Assembly: GCA_024639925.1 (NCBI GenBank)
Contig: JAHEGA010000003.1
Location: 1-49,124, forward strand
Direction of reading: 5' to 3'
Length of the DNA stretch: 49,124 bases
DNA from: Microbacteriaceae bacterium
GTDB lineage: Bacteria > Actinomycetota > Actinomycetes > Actinomycetales > Microbacteriaceae
In this document: positions 41,462 through 49,124 of the stretch, piece after piece
Layout: each line of letters begins with the position of its first letter
Position numbering within the stretch: position 1 is the first letter of the stretch
The notes under the pieces: model-generated
What the model was told of the DNA's origin: nothing
The model's database searches: none
The model's input: only the letters and a program-made list of their open reading frames with translations
Program-made: the position numbers and the translations under genes

Positions 41462-42604
41462 ATGTCGATCCCCGATTTCCGTCGCGCTGTTCGCGGTTAT
41501 GACACCGACGATGTGTCCCGCTACGTCGCGGAACTGAGCGATCGTTTGGAGCGGCTCGAAAACGAGAGAGCCGAAAACGCTCGGACCATTCAGCGCCTCA
41601 ACCGGGATGTTGCCGACGCCAATGAGCGTGCGGGTCGTGCGAAGCCCAGTTTTGCGGAGCTCGGCTCGGCCTTTGAGGAAACCCTCCGCCTGGCCGAAGA
41701 GCAATCGAAGCGCATTACCCAGGAAGCCTCTGCGGAGGCAGCCGAGGTGCTGGGGAACGCTCGAAGCGAAGCGACCCGCGTCCGGGAGTCGGCAGCAAAA
41801 GACTCGCGAAAGACCCTCTCCGACGCACAGCGCGCGGCCGAGGATCTGCGCTTGGACTCCGAGCGCGAAGCCGCCCAGCTGCGCCAGCAAGCGGCCGACG
41901 AGATCGCCAAGGCCACGAACACCCGCACCCGCGCGGAGCGTGCTTCGGCAACGATGATCAGTCAGGCCGAGAAACAGGTTTCCGAGATCAAGGCCGAAGC
42001 GTCCCGCCAGGTTGAGCAGATAAAACGGGAAGCATCCGAGCTGTTGCACGCCGCCCAGGAGCGTGCGGTTGCCACGGATTCCAGCATTCGCCAACAGATC
42101 GACGAGGCAGAACGCGCTCGTGCGGCTATCCACGAAGAGGCCGACAATTACGCGCAGAAGGCTTATCAGCAGGCCGACGACCACGTTCAAAATGCCGCAC
42201 AACGCGCGCAAGACCTCGGGCAAGAGGCCGATACCGTGCTCGAGTCTGCCCAACGCCGTGCTGAAGATTTGACCACCGAGGCTCGGACCTACGCGGAACG
42301 TCTAATCTCCGAAACGGTCCAGCGCTCACGATCGATCTCCCGCGACACGGAAGACCTTGTCAACAACATGCTCTCGGATACCGAAAGCCAGCTCAGCGAC
42401 ATCCGTCGCCAGCAGGGCTACCTCAACGAGTATCTGCAACGCATGCGCCAAGCCGTGACCGAAGTTGACCTCGAAATCACCAACATTCAGCCGCCGAAGC
42501 TCGTGGGTGAATCCAAACCGATTTCTCAGACCGGCAGCTCGGCCGACACACCCGAGCCAGAAGAAGTTCCGATTACCCTCGACGTGGAGTCCGACTCCAA
42601 ATAG
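41462..42604 (+). CDS. DivIVA-domain coiled-coil protein
   Basis: A 380-aa protein of almost continuous coiled coil with heptad-rich, Ala/Glu/Arg composition. The N-terminal DivIVA-like motif is MSIPDFRRAVRGYDTDDVSRYVAEL (residues 1-25 summarised: FRRAxRGYDxxDVxxYV). Coiled coil runs from about residue 25 to 345, followed by an acidic, Pro-containing tail (DTPEPEEVPITLDVES). In actinobacteria such proteins organise polar growth or septum machinery at the inner membrane; a Scy- or FilP-like filament scaffold is the alternative. AAGGAG precedes the ATG. The stop codon is inside an inverted repeat at 42601-42615. Confidence 0.85.
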   Translation: MSIPDFRRAVRGYDTDDVSRYVAELSDRLERLENERAENARTIQRLNRDVADANERAGRAKPSFAELGSAFEETLRLAEEQSKRITQEASAEAAEVLGNARSEATRVRESAAKDSRKTLSDAQRAAEDLRLDSEREAAQLRQQAADEIAKATNTRTRAERASATMISQAEKQVSEIKAEASRQVEQIKREASELLHAAQERAVATDSSIRQQIDEAERARAAIHEEADNYAQKAYQQADDHVQNAAQRAQDLGQEADTVLESAQRRAEDLTTEARTYAERLISETVQRSRSISRDTEDLVNNMLSDTESQLSDIRRQQGYLNEYLQRMRQAVTEVDLEITNIQPPKLVGESKPISQTGSSADTPEPEEVPITLDVESDSK

Positions 42605-42615
42605 GGCGCCCCTAT
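42601..42615. repeat. Inverted repeat ATAGGG-CGC-CCCTAT at the DivIVA-like stop codon
   Basis: A perfect 6-bp inverted repeat, 3-nt loop, embedding the TAG stop. No T-run follows, so it is at best a weak terminator; it may be an operator for pepN, whose possible -10 TAGACT is at 42624-42629. Confidence 0.4.
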
Positions 42616-42680
42616 CGGTCGCTTAGACTTTTGACGCGACAACGTGCGCCTGAGTGACCCTCGAAACAAGGAGTTCTGCT

Positions 42681-45224
42681 GTGCCCGGAGAAAACCTGAC
42701 CCGTGTCGAGGCTCTCACCCGCTCGAGCCACATCACGGTGAAGTCCTACGACATCGAGATCGATGTTCGGGCTGCGTCTTCATCACCAACGTTTACCAGC
42801 ACCAGCACCATAAAGTTTGTCGCTGAGGGCACGAAAGAAACGTTTGTCGATGCCATCGCCACCACCGTTCACTCGGTCACCCTGAACGGCGAGCAGCTTG
42901 ACCCAGAGAAGGTCTATGCCGACTCCCGCATCATCTTGACTTCTTTGAAGTCGGAGAACACCCTGACCGTGCGCGCAGATTTTGCCTACATGAACACGGG
43001 AGAGGGCCTGCACCGGTTTGTGGACCCGGTGGATAACGAGGTCTACCTCTACTCGCAGTTTGAGGTACCTGACTCGCGTCGTGTCTTCGCCGTGTTTGAA
43101 CAACCAGACCTCAAAGCGACATTCCGATTTGTTGTTCACGCCCCCGAGGCGTGGCAGGTCATCTCCAATCAGCCTGGAGTGCAGGCGCACAGTACTGAAG
43201 GGGCCACCTGGACGTTCACCCCCACCCCGCGAATTTCGTCGTACATCACCGCGCTTATTGCCGGCCCCTATCAGTCGCTCTCTGACGAGCTAGTGTCCTC
43301 CAACGGCAAGACCATTCCCTTGGGTGTTTTTGCGAGAGCCTCACTCTTCCCGCACCTTGATGCCGATTACATCTTTGACATCACCAAAAAGGGCTTCGCG
43401 TTTTTCGAAGAAAAGTTCGGCCACCCCTACCCCTTCGATAAATACGACCAAATTTTCACTCCCGAGTTCAACGCCGGGGCGATGGAAAATGCAGGTGCAG
43501 TGACCTTCGCCGAGGCCTATATCTTCCGCTCCCAGGTCACCGACGCGCTTCGGGAACGCCGGGTGGTGACGATCCTGCACGAGCTGGCCCACATGTGGTT
43601 TGGAGACCTGGTCACCATGCGCTGGTGGAACGATTTGTGGTTGAACGAATCGTTTGCGGAGTGGGCTTCTACGCTGGCGACGGCGGAAGCCACCGAGTGG
43701 AAGGGCGCGTGGACGACATTCCAAGCGATGGAGAAGTCGTGGGCATACCGCCAGGACCAGCTGCCCTCGACCCACCCGATTGTTGCGGCGATCAACGACA
43801 TCGAAGATGTCCAGGTTAATTTTGATGGCATCACCTACGCAAAAGGTGCCTCAGTGCTGAAGCAATTAGTCGCCTGGGTCGGCGAACCGGCCTTTTTCGA
43901 AGGGGTAAAGAACTACTTCACGAAGCACCAGTGGGGAAACACGGTGCTGAAAGATTTTCTTGCCGAGCTGGAGGAGACCAGTGGGCGCAACCTGACCCGC
44001 TGGAGTTCCGTGTGGCTTGAAACTGCGGGCGTCAACACGCTTCGTCTGGACTTTGACACCGATGAGAACGGCGTTATTACGCGCGCCGCCATGATTCAAA
44101 CGGCGCCGGAGGATTGGCCTACCTTGCGGCCTCACCGTATCGGGGTCGGGATTTACGACCTAGACCACTCGGGGGCTCTGGTAAGAACCCAGGACCTCGA
44201 ATGCGACATTGATGGTGCCAGCACGGATATCCCCGACCTGGTGGGCCTTCACCGGGGTGGCCTGATCCTCCCCAATGATGAAGACCTGGCCTATGCCAAA
44301 ATCCGGCTCGATCCCCAGTCACTGGCGTTTGCGACGGAAAACCTCAGCCACATTCACGACCCGCTAGCGCGGTCACTGGTCTGGGGCAGTGTCTGGGATT
44401 CAACGCGCGATGCGGAAATCTCCCCCCGAATTTTTGTAGATCTCGCACTCTCCAACATCGCCCAGGAATCTGAGAGCACCACCGTGCGAACGGTTCTCGG
44501 ACAGCTCGGTCTGACGGTGCGCAACTACCTCTCCCCCACGAACCGTTCAGAAACCCTCACCGAGGTGGCTGACGCAGTGTGGACGCTCGCCTCACACGCA
44601 GCACCGGGAAGCGACGTTCAGTTCCAGCTCGTCAAAGCGTTTAGCTCGTTTGCGGGTGCGCCCGAGCATTACAGCACTCTGCGTGGCCTCCTGGAGGGAG
44701 CAATAACCCTAGAAGGCCTCACCATTGATCAGGACCTCCGGTGGGAGATCCTCGCAGGCCTCAGCCTCGCCGGCGCTACAGATCGGGATGAGATTGCCGC
44801 CGAACTAGCCCTCGACAACACCGCCAACGGTGCCCAAGCGGCCGCCCGCGCACGAGCGCTGCTGCCTTCGGTAGCGGATAAACAACGGGTGTTCGATGAG
44901 TTGGTGGGTCCTGACTCGCCACCAAACGCCATCGTGTCTGCACTCAGCATGAATTTTGCGGTGAGTCACACACCGGAGAATCTCGAGCCCTTTGTTGGGG
45001 CATATTTTGAGCAGATCGAATCCCTGTGGAACTCACGCACTTACAAAATTGCCGAGTACCTCGCGGAGGGTTTGTACCCTAGCTCCTTCGTGAGTGACAC
45101 TCTGGTGGAGGCGTCACGCAAATGGCTGAAGCAAGCGCCGGAGATTCCCGCATTGCGTCGAATTGTCGAAGAGAACCTGGCGGGCGTAGAGCGCGCCCTC
45201 CGGGTCCAAGCACTCGATGTCTAG
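42681..45224 (+). CDS. pepN: Aminopeptidase N (M1 family)
   Basis: Zinc aminopeptidase removing N-terminal residues from peptides, cytoplasmic. The 847-aa protein has the exopeptidase motif GAMENAGAVTF near residue 270, the zinc site HELAHMWFGDL near 305 with the third ligand Glu in LNESFAEW about 20 residues on, and the C-terminal ERAP1-like helical domain (about 520-830). The start is a GTG at 42681 with AAGGAG 7 nt upstream. A GTG farther upstream (42654) is rejected for lack of a ribosome site. With the Clp proteins and trigger factor it fits peptide turnover. Confidence 0.95.
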   Translation: MPGENLTRVEALTRSSHITVKSYDIEIDVRAASSSPTFTSTSTIKFVAEGTKETFVDAIATTVHSVTLNGEQLDPEKVYADSRIILTSLKSENTLTVRADFAYMNTGEGLHRFVDPVDNEVYLYSQFEVPDSRRVFAVFEQPDLKATFRFVVHAPEAWQVISNQPGVQAHSTEGATWTFTPTPRISSYITALIAGPYQSLSDELVSSNGKTIPLGVFARASLFPHLDADYIFDITKKGFAFFEEKFGHPYPFDKYDQIFTPEFNAGAMENAGAVTFAEAYIFRSQVTDALRERRVVTILHELAHMWFGDLVTMRWWNDLWLNESFAEWASTLATAEATEWKGAWTTFQAMEKSWAYRQDQLPSTHPIVAAINDIEDVQVNFDGITYAKGASVLKQLVAWVGEPAFFEGVKNYFTKHQWGNTVLKDFLAELEETSGRNLTRWSSVWLETAGVNTLRLDFDTDENGVITRAAMIQTAPEDWPTLRPHRIGVGIYDLDHSGALVRTQDLECDIDGASTDIPDLVGLHRGGLILPNDEDLAYAKIRLDPQSLAFATENLSHIHDPLARSLVWGSVWDSTRDAEISPRIFVDLALSNIAQESESTTVRTVLGQLGLTVRNYLSPTNRSETLTEVADAVWTLASHAAPGSDVQFQLVKAFSSFAGAPEHYSTLRGLLEGAITLEGLTIDQDLRWEILAGLSLAGATDRDEIAAELALDNTANGAQAAARARALLPSVADKQRVFDELVGPDSPPNAIVSALSMNFAVSHTPENLEPFVGAYFEQIESLWNSRTYKIAEYLAEGLYPSSFVSDTLVEASRKWLKQAPEIPALRRIVEENLAGVERALRVQALDV

Positions 45225-45240
45225 GAGCTCGTCGCGGAAG

Positions 45241-45246
45241 TAGCAT
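45241..45246 (+). promoter_or_regulatory. -10 element TAGCAT of a leaderless MscS mRNA
   Basis: TAGCAT fits TANNNT and is followed by exactly 6 nt (GGGGCC) and the ATG at 45253. The pepN stop is 16 nt upstream, so the element lies in the 28-bp gap. Confidence 0.5.
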
Positions 45247-45252
45247 GGGGCC

Positions 45253-46185
45253 ATGGCTACTGAATGGGACACGCTAGCGGGGTTTCTTGACACCTACGCG
45301 GTGCTGTTCCGAATTGTCGGGCTTGTGGTTGCCGGTTTTTTGCTCAACCTGGTCCTGCGCATGCTCATCAAGCGTGTTGTGGCGCGAGTTGTTCGCGGGG
45401 TAAAGAAAACTCACAAGGTCGATGACACCATGGAGCTGAGTTCCAGCCCCGTGTCGGCGATGCGCTCAGTCCAGCGAGCCCGAACACTCGGGGCCGTGCT
45501 TAACAACGCGGCAACGTGGGTCGTCGCCTCGGCGGTGCTCATTCTTGTCCTCGCAGAACTGGGCTTCTCCGTCACCGCCCTGGTTGCGAGCGCTGGAATC
45601 ATCGGTGCAGCGTTGGGTTTCGGTGCCCAATCGTTAGTGAAAGACACCCTGAATGGTTTGTTCATGATTTTCGAAGACCAGCTGGGCGTTGGTGACGTTG
45701 TCGATCTGGGCATGGCCGAAGGAGTCGTCGAACGGGTAGGAATTCGTGTCACCGAGATCCGGGATGTTTCTGGAACGCTGTGGTTCGTGCGAAACGGAGA
45801 GATCTTGCGAGTGGGAAACCACACCCAAGACTGGTCTCGCGTTGTTTTGGATCTTCCCGTCCCCTACACCTCCAATATCGATCAGGTTCAAGACCTTCTC
45901 CTGGCCGGCGCACAGGCCTTCGCGCAATCTCCCGAGTGGCGACGCAAAGTGATCGAAGACCCCGAAGTGTGGGGAGTCCAGTCTGTTTCCGCCGAGGCGA
46001 TAACTCTCCGGCTGGTCGTCAAAGTGCGCCCGGGCGAACAGTGGGCAGCGCAAAGAGCCCTGTACCGCGCGCTCAAAGACAGTCTCGACCGTCAGCACGT
46101 GGACATTCCCCCGCTAAATCGGATGGTGGTCGATAACAGAGACAGCGTGCGGTTTGCCAAATTAAGCCCAGATACCGATGACTAA
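45253..46185 (+). CDS. MscS-family mechanosensitive channel
   Basis: A 310-aa small-conductance-type channel for osmotic down-shock. Helices lie near residues 17-38 (LFRIVGLVVAGFLLNLVLRMLI), 82-105 and 110-130. The pore-lining TM3 reads ASAGIIGAALGFGAQSLVKDTLNGLFMIF near 115-143, with the Gly/Ala zip. The beta domain follows (LGVGDVVDLGMAEGVVERV near 146) and then an alpha/beta domain. Its stop overlaps the glbO start by 8 nt. Confidence 0.92.
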   Translation: MATEWDTLAGFLDTYAVLFRIVGLVVAGFLLNLVLRMLIKRVVARVVRGVKKTHKVDDTMELSSSPVSAMRSVQRARTLGAVLNNAATWVVASAVLILVLAELGFSVTALVASAGIIGAALGFGAQSLVKDTLNGLFMIFEDQLGVGDVVDLGMAEGVVERVGIRVTEIRDVSGTLWFVRNGEILRVGNHTQDWSRVVLDLPVPYTSNIDQVQDLLLAGAQAFAQSPEWRRKVIEDPEVWGVQSVSAEAITLRLVVKVRPGEQWAAQRALYRALKDSLDRQHVDIPPLNRMVVDNRDSVRFAKLSPDTDD

Positions 46186-46567
46186 CCCTGGGTCCACTCT
46201 GTTTGAACGAGTGGGTGGCGAGAAGACGTTCACAGCGCTGGTGACGAAGTTTTACGAGGGTGTTCGCACTGATGATGTGTTGCTACCGATGTATCCCGAA
46301 GACGATCTAGACGGCGCTATTTGGCGGCTGTCCGCTTTTCTACAGCAGTATTTCGGCGGGCCCACCTCGTACAGCGAGGAGAGGGGTCACCCGCGGTTGA
46401 GGATGCGACATGCGGCTTTTCACATCAATCCGGGCGCCAAGGATCGGTGGCTACTCCATATGCGCAACGCCCTCAATTCACTGGAGCTCTCCCCCATGGA
46501 TGACGGCGAATTCTGGGACTACTGCGAACGAGCGGCGTTGATGATGGTGAACACGTTCGAGGACTAG
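46178..46567 (+). CDS. glbO: Truncated haemoglobin, group II (GlbO type)
   Basis: A 129-aa haem protein. The proximal His is in RLRMRHAAFHI near residue 69; the B-helix Phe-Tyr in VTKFYEGV near 23 and the G8 Trp in KDRWLLHMRNAL near 88 mark group II. In mycobacteria GlbO associates with membranes and handles oxygen or NO; here the role is inferred. It is coupled to the MscS gene by an 8-nt overlap. The stop shares CTAG with the convergent gene. Confidence 0.94.
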   Translation: MTNPGSTLFERVGGEKTFTALVTKFYEGVRTDDVLLPMYPEDDLDGAIWRLSAFLQQYFGGPTSYSEERGHPRLRMRHAAFHINPGAKDRWLLHMRNALNSLELSPMDDGEFWDYCERAALMMVNTFED

Positions 46568-47238
46568 TCCTCGGTATCGGGCCCAAAATCATGCCCCGTC
46601 GGGAATTTCACGAGAACGTACCCGTTGGTGGCACTGAGCCTCAGCCACGGGTCGTTGGTGTGTACCTGAACACTGCGGTCATCGAGGAACCCCAACGCGT
46701 CCGCGGCAAAAGCCGCACCGGCAGGAATTCGTTTTGAAAAGGGAATGATCTCTCCCCAGACTTCTGCCCGAACTTTTTGGACCAAAGCATCACCCGAGTT
46801 ATCAGGAATTGCCTCGGCGACCCGTTGGATGCCCTTCTTCGCGGCGCCAGCCAAGTCGCTCGAGGATACTCCGCGACGCCGACGCCAATTATCCCGCGGA
46901 GGCGTAATGGCAGCCCAGGCCAAGGAGGGCACGGCAGGCGGCAAAGAAACAGTGCTGGCGCCCTCGCTCACGGCAACTCCAAGACGGTGAATGAGCGCCT
47001 CCATAGGAACAATCTCATCCACGTCGACGGGTTCACTGAGTGAACTGACCCGAAGCCCCAACACCGTCGGTGTCCGGTCGAGGAGGCCTCGAGGAACCAG
47101 GAGTCCGACATAGACCAGCACGTGACCGTCTGCAGCGACCACCCTCGCCGAGGAATTATTGACCCTCGCGGCCCTCTGGAGAAAGGTTTGCAAGTCTGCC
47201 AGCGCCCCAGGCGCGGAAAAAACCAATGATGCAGACAT
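46564..47238 (-). CDS. Unknown 224-aa protein, divergent from tesB
   Basis: I do not recognise the family. The protein starts MSASLVFSAPGALADLQTF. It has a globular N-terminal half with VVAADGHVLVYVGLLVPRG near residue 35 and VLGLRVSS near 62, then VSLPPAVPSLAWAAITPPRDNW near 100-120, an Arg-rich patch WRRRRGVSS and a C-terminal LRLSATNGYVLVKFPTGHDFG. There is no signal peptide or clear membrane helix. It is possibly a conserved actinobacterial protein. The start at 47238 is taken because a longer frame runs across tesB. The gap to tesB is 22 bp. Confidence 0.72.
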   Translation of the reverse strand: MSASLVFSAPGALADLQTFLQRAARVNNSSARVVAADGHVLVYVGLLVPRGLLDRTPTVLGLRVSSLSEPVDVDEIVPMEALIHRLGVAVSEGASTVSLPPAVPSLAWAAITPPRDNWRRRRGVSSSDLAGAAKKGIQRVAEAIPDNSGDALVQKVRAEVWGEIIPFSKRIPAGAAFAADALGFLDDRSVQVHTNDPWLRLSATNGYVLVKFPTGHDFGPDTED

Positions 47239-47260
47239 GATGTTCTCTAAACTACAACCG
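47239..47260. promoter_or_regulatory. 22-bp divergent promoter between an unknown gene and tesB
   Basis: On the plus strand TAAACT (47248-47253) ends 7 nt before the tesB ATG. On the minus strand TAGTTT (47254-47249) overlaps it almost completely and ends 10 nt before the other ATG. No ribosome sites are visible. This is the second tight divergent pair in the window. Confidence 0.55.
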
Positions 47261-48157
47261 ATGAACGCTACAGAAGAGCAGTTACCGAGCGACCCGGTCG
47301 AGAGCATGATGACGGCCCTCACGCTGACCACATCCTCGGCGCGGACTCGCGAAGATATCTTCACCGCCCCCAGCCAATGGCAACCCCACGGCAGGGTTTT
47401 TGGTGGTCAGGTCATGGCGCAGTCCGCTCTGGCAGCGATGCACACCGTCAGTGACGATCGCGCGATTCATTCGCTTCACGGATACTTCCTCCGTCCTGGC
47501 GACATTGCCGAAGACATCACCTTCGCGGTGGACCGCATTCACGATGGCCGATCTTTTTCGACCAGACGGGCCCAGGCTTACCAAAAGGGCCAACCGATTT
47601 TCTCTATGATTGCCTCCTTCCAGGACGAAGACCCCGGGCTGGACCATCACGCCGAGATGCCAGCGGGTGTGCCGGACCCCGAAACCCTGCCGAGTGCTCA
47701 AGAGGTCTTACGCTCGATTGGCCACCCCATTGCTGACGTGTGGGCAAAAACACGCGCGTTTGACCTGCGTCACAGCCCATCATCGCTGTATGCCACCTCA
47801 GAGGGGGAACCCACCGCCACACAGGCTGTGTGGATGAAGTGTTTGGCGAAACTGCCCGATGACGCAAATCTGCACCGAGCAGCCCTTGCCTATGCGAGCG
47901 ACTTCAGCATTCTTGAACCAGTGATGCGAGCTCACGGAGTGAATTGGTCAACGCCCGGTTTGAAGATTGCGAGCTTAGATCACGCCATGTGGTGGCATCG
48001 CCCGCTCCGCGCGGACGAGTGGTTCCTCTACTCGCAGGAATCGCCCTCCGCCCAGGGTGGCCGTGGCCTCACTTTCGGTCGCATCTTTGACCGCGAAGGC
48101 CGTCTTGTGGCCTCTGTTGCTCAAGAGGGAATGGTTCGCGTTCCTAGTCCCGCGTAA
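47261..48157 (+). CDS. tesB: Acyl-CoA thioesterase II (TesB)
   Basis: Hydrolyses medium- to long-chain acyl-CoA. The 298-aa protein has two hot-dog domains: HGRVFGGQVMAQSALAAM near residue 45 (first) and the second with IASLDHAMWWHRPLRADEW near 240-258, including the family Asp-His. It starts with MNATEEQLPSDPV at 47261; a TANNNT hexamer ends 7 nt upstream. A longer frame opening at 47159 overlaps the divergent gene and is rejected. The stop overlaps the ettA stop by 14 bp. Confidence 0.95.
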   Translation: MNATEEQLPSDPVESMMTALTLTTSSARTREDIFTAPSQWQPHGRVFGGQVMAQSALAAMHTVSDDRAIHSLHGYFLRPGDIAEDITFAVDRIHDGRSFSTRRAQAYQKGQPIFSMIASFQDEDPGLDHHAEMPAGVPDPETLPSAQEVLRSIGHPIADVWAKTRAFDLRHSPSSLYATSEGEPTATQAVWMKCLAKLPDDANLHRAALAYASDFSILEPVMRAHGVNWSTPGLKIASLDHAMWWHRPLRADEWFLYSQESPSAQGGRGLTFGRIFDREGRLVASVAQEGMVRVPSPA

Positions 48158-49124
48158 GTTTGCGATACGTCGAACGGTGCGGCGCAGCCGCGTCCTCGCC
48201 AAGACGCTCCACTTTGTTCTGCTCGTAGGACTCAAAGTTGCCCTCGAACCAGTGCCAGTGCGCGGGATCAGCCTCAGTCCCCTCGTAGGCGAGGATGTGG
48301 GTGGCAATCCGATCCAGGAACCACCGGTCGTGTGTGATCACGACGGCACAACCCGGAAACTCCAACAGCGCGTTTTCCAGACTGGAGAGGGTTTCGACGT
48401 CCAGGTCGTTAGTGGGCTCATCGAGAAGTAACAGGTTTCCCCCCTGCTTCAGGGTGAGGGCCAAATTCAGCCGGTTGCGCTCTCCACCCGAGAGGACGCC
48501 TGCCTTTTTCTGCTGGTCCGGACCTTTGAACCCGAAAGAGGATACATACGCGCGCGAGGGAATTTCCACCTTGCCGATCTGGATGACATCAAGCCCGTCC
48601 GAGACGACTTCCCAGAGAGTCTTGTTCGGATCGATACCCCCACGGTCCTGGTCAACATACGAAAGCTTGACCGACTCACCGATGACGAGCTCCCCACCAT
48701 CAAGTGACTCGAGACCAACGATGGTCTTAAAGAGTGTCGACTTTCCGACACCGTTGGGTCCGATAATTCCCACAATTCCGTTGCGGGGCAACGAGAAGCT
48801 GAGATTGTCAATCAGCACTCGATCATCAAAGCCCTTCTTGATGGCTTTGGCTTCCAACACCTGCTGGCCCAAACGGGGACCAGGCGGAATCTGAATCTCT
48901 TCGAAGTCGAGCTTCTTGGTGCGCTCTGCCTCTTCGGCCATTTCTTCGTAGCGCGCCAGGCGGGCTTTCGACTTGGCTTGGCGGCCTTTGGCGTTCGAGC
49001 GGACCCACTCCAGTTCATCGGCGAGACGCTTGGCAAGCTTCTGGTCTTTTTTGCCTTGCACCTGGAGGCGCTCGCCCTTTTTCTCGAGGTACGTCGAGTA
49101 GTTACCTTCGTAGGGGTAGAGACG
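48144..49124 (-). CDS. ettA: Energy-dependent translational throttle EttA (ABC-F), C-terminal 326 residues
   Basis: ABC-F ATPase acting at the ribosomal E site. The window contains the C-terminal part only; the frame runs off the edge at 49124. Visible are the end of the P-site interaction motif linker (LEKKGERLQVQGKKDQKLAK), and the second ABC domain with Walker A GIIGPNGVGKSTLFK near 130 residues from the edge. The signature LSGGERNRLNLAL, Walker B LLLLDEPTNDLD and switch ITHDRWFLDRI follow. The GSGKS-like loops and LSGGE-NR are typical of EttA. A Gly-to-end basic tail follows. The N-terminal domain is outside the window. Confidence 0.94.
   Translation of the reverse strand, partial: RLYPYEGNYSTYLEKKGERLQVQGKKDQKLAKRLADELEWVRSNAKGRQAKSKARLARYEEMAEEAERTKKLDFEEIQIPPGPRLGQQVLEAKAIKKGFDDRVLIDNLSFSLPRNGIVGIIGPNGVGKSTLFKTIVGLESLDGGELVIGESVKLSYVDQDRGGIDPNKTLWEVVSDGLDVIQIGKVEIPSRAYVSSFGFKGPDQQKKAGVLSGGERNRLNLALTLKQGGNLLLLDEPTNDLDVETLSSLENALLEFPGCAVVITHDRWFLDRIATHILAYEGTEADPAHWHWFEGNFESYEQNKVERLGEDAAAPHRSTYRKLTRD

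Noticed and set aside
41255..42253. A 332-codon open frame on the minus strand opposite the DivIVA-like gene
   Set aside because: It mirrors the heptad-rich codon pattern of the real gene, begins inside it and runs into rpiB; no family features or ribosome site.
1..49124. Mobile elements, prophage, CRISPR arrays or defence systems
   Set aside because: No transposase, integrase, direct-repeat array, terminal inverted repeats or defence-like domains were found; base composition and gene order look native throughout.

Overview
The window is 49.1 kb of a bacterial chromosome, most likely from a streamlined actinobacterium of the Microbacteriaceae type. The evidence for this is the gene order ileS-folC-DUF4233-ndk / rne-rplU-rpmA-obgE-proB-proA-nadD-rsfS, paired clpP1/clpP2, an RpiB with the Glu-type catalytic loop, a GlbO truncated haemoglobin, a translational T-box on ileS, a DivIVA-like polar coiled-coil protein and base composition in the high-50s % GC by eye. 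Genus cannot be fixed from this alone. Summing the gaps gives about 2.2 kb of non-genic sequence (about 95.5% genic). No gap exceeds 300 bp; the largest are 5183-5441, 17965-18194, 24128-24326 and 15760-15948, and each has its own entry. I saw no insertion sequence, prophage, integrase, CRISPR array or toxin-antitoxin pair.

Layout. 1-3778: leuS (cut by the window edge) follows pabB, with pabC divergent across only 11 bp. 3833-5182: a DedA-family membrane protein converges on a TetR regulator. 5442-8579: a KhtTU-type K+/H+ antiporter pair, a rhodanese lipoprotein behind a CsoR/CstR-like operator, and a luciferase-like flavin oxidoreductase. 8628-17964 (minus strand): pdxH, tRNA-Ala, rsfS, an unknown membrane-anchored protein, nadD, a 60-aa membrane protein, proA, proB, obgE, rpmA, rplU and rne. 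18195-24326: a VKOR, then ndk, DUF4233, folC and ileS with its T-box leader. 24327-30018: a complete oligopeptide-type ABC importer operon with a divergent TetR gene. 30116-33337: valS, a GNAT acetyltransferase and a 62-aa protein, translationally coupled. 33334-38103: clpX, a CopC-like copper protein on the other strand, clpP2, clpP1 and tig. 38139-41346: tRNA-Pro, tRNA-Gly, then an amidohydrolase, a Nei-type glycosylase and rpiB. 41462-49124: a DivIVA-like protein, pepN, an MscS channel, glbO, an unknown protein, tesB and ettA (cut by the window edge).

How it works together: most of the window is translation and protein quality control (three class I aminoacyl-tRNA synthetases, L21/L27, ObgE, RsfS, RNase E/G, ClpXP1P2, trigger factor, EttA), plus cofactor and amino-acid supply (PABA for folate with FolC, PLP salvage, NAD, proline). 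The most interesting signals are regulatory rather than new proteins. Several genes start 6 nt after a TANNNT hexamer with no Shine-Dalgarno sequence (leaderless starts), including a nearly symmetrical divergent pair. There is a fully traceable translational T-box and a perfect CsoR/CstR-type palindrome on a rhodanese gene. Four convergent gene pairs end in the same 4-bp reciprocal stop overlap.
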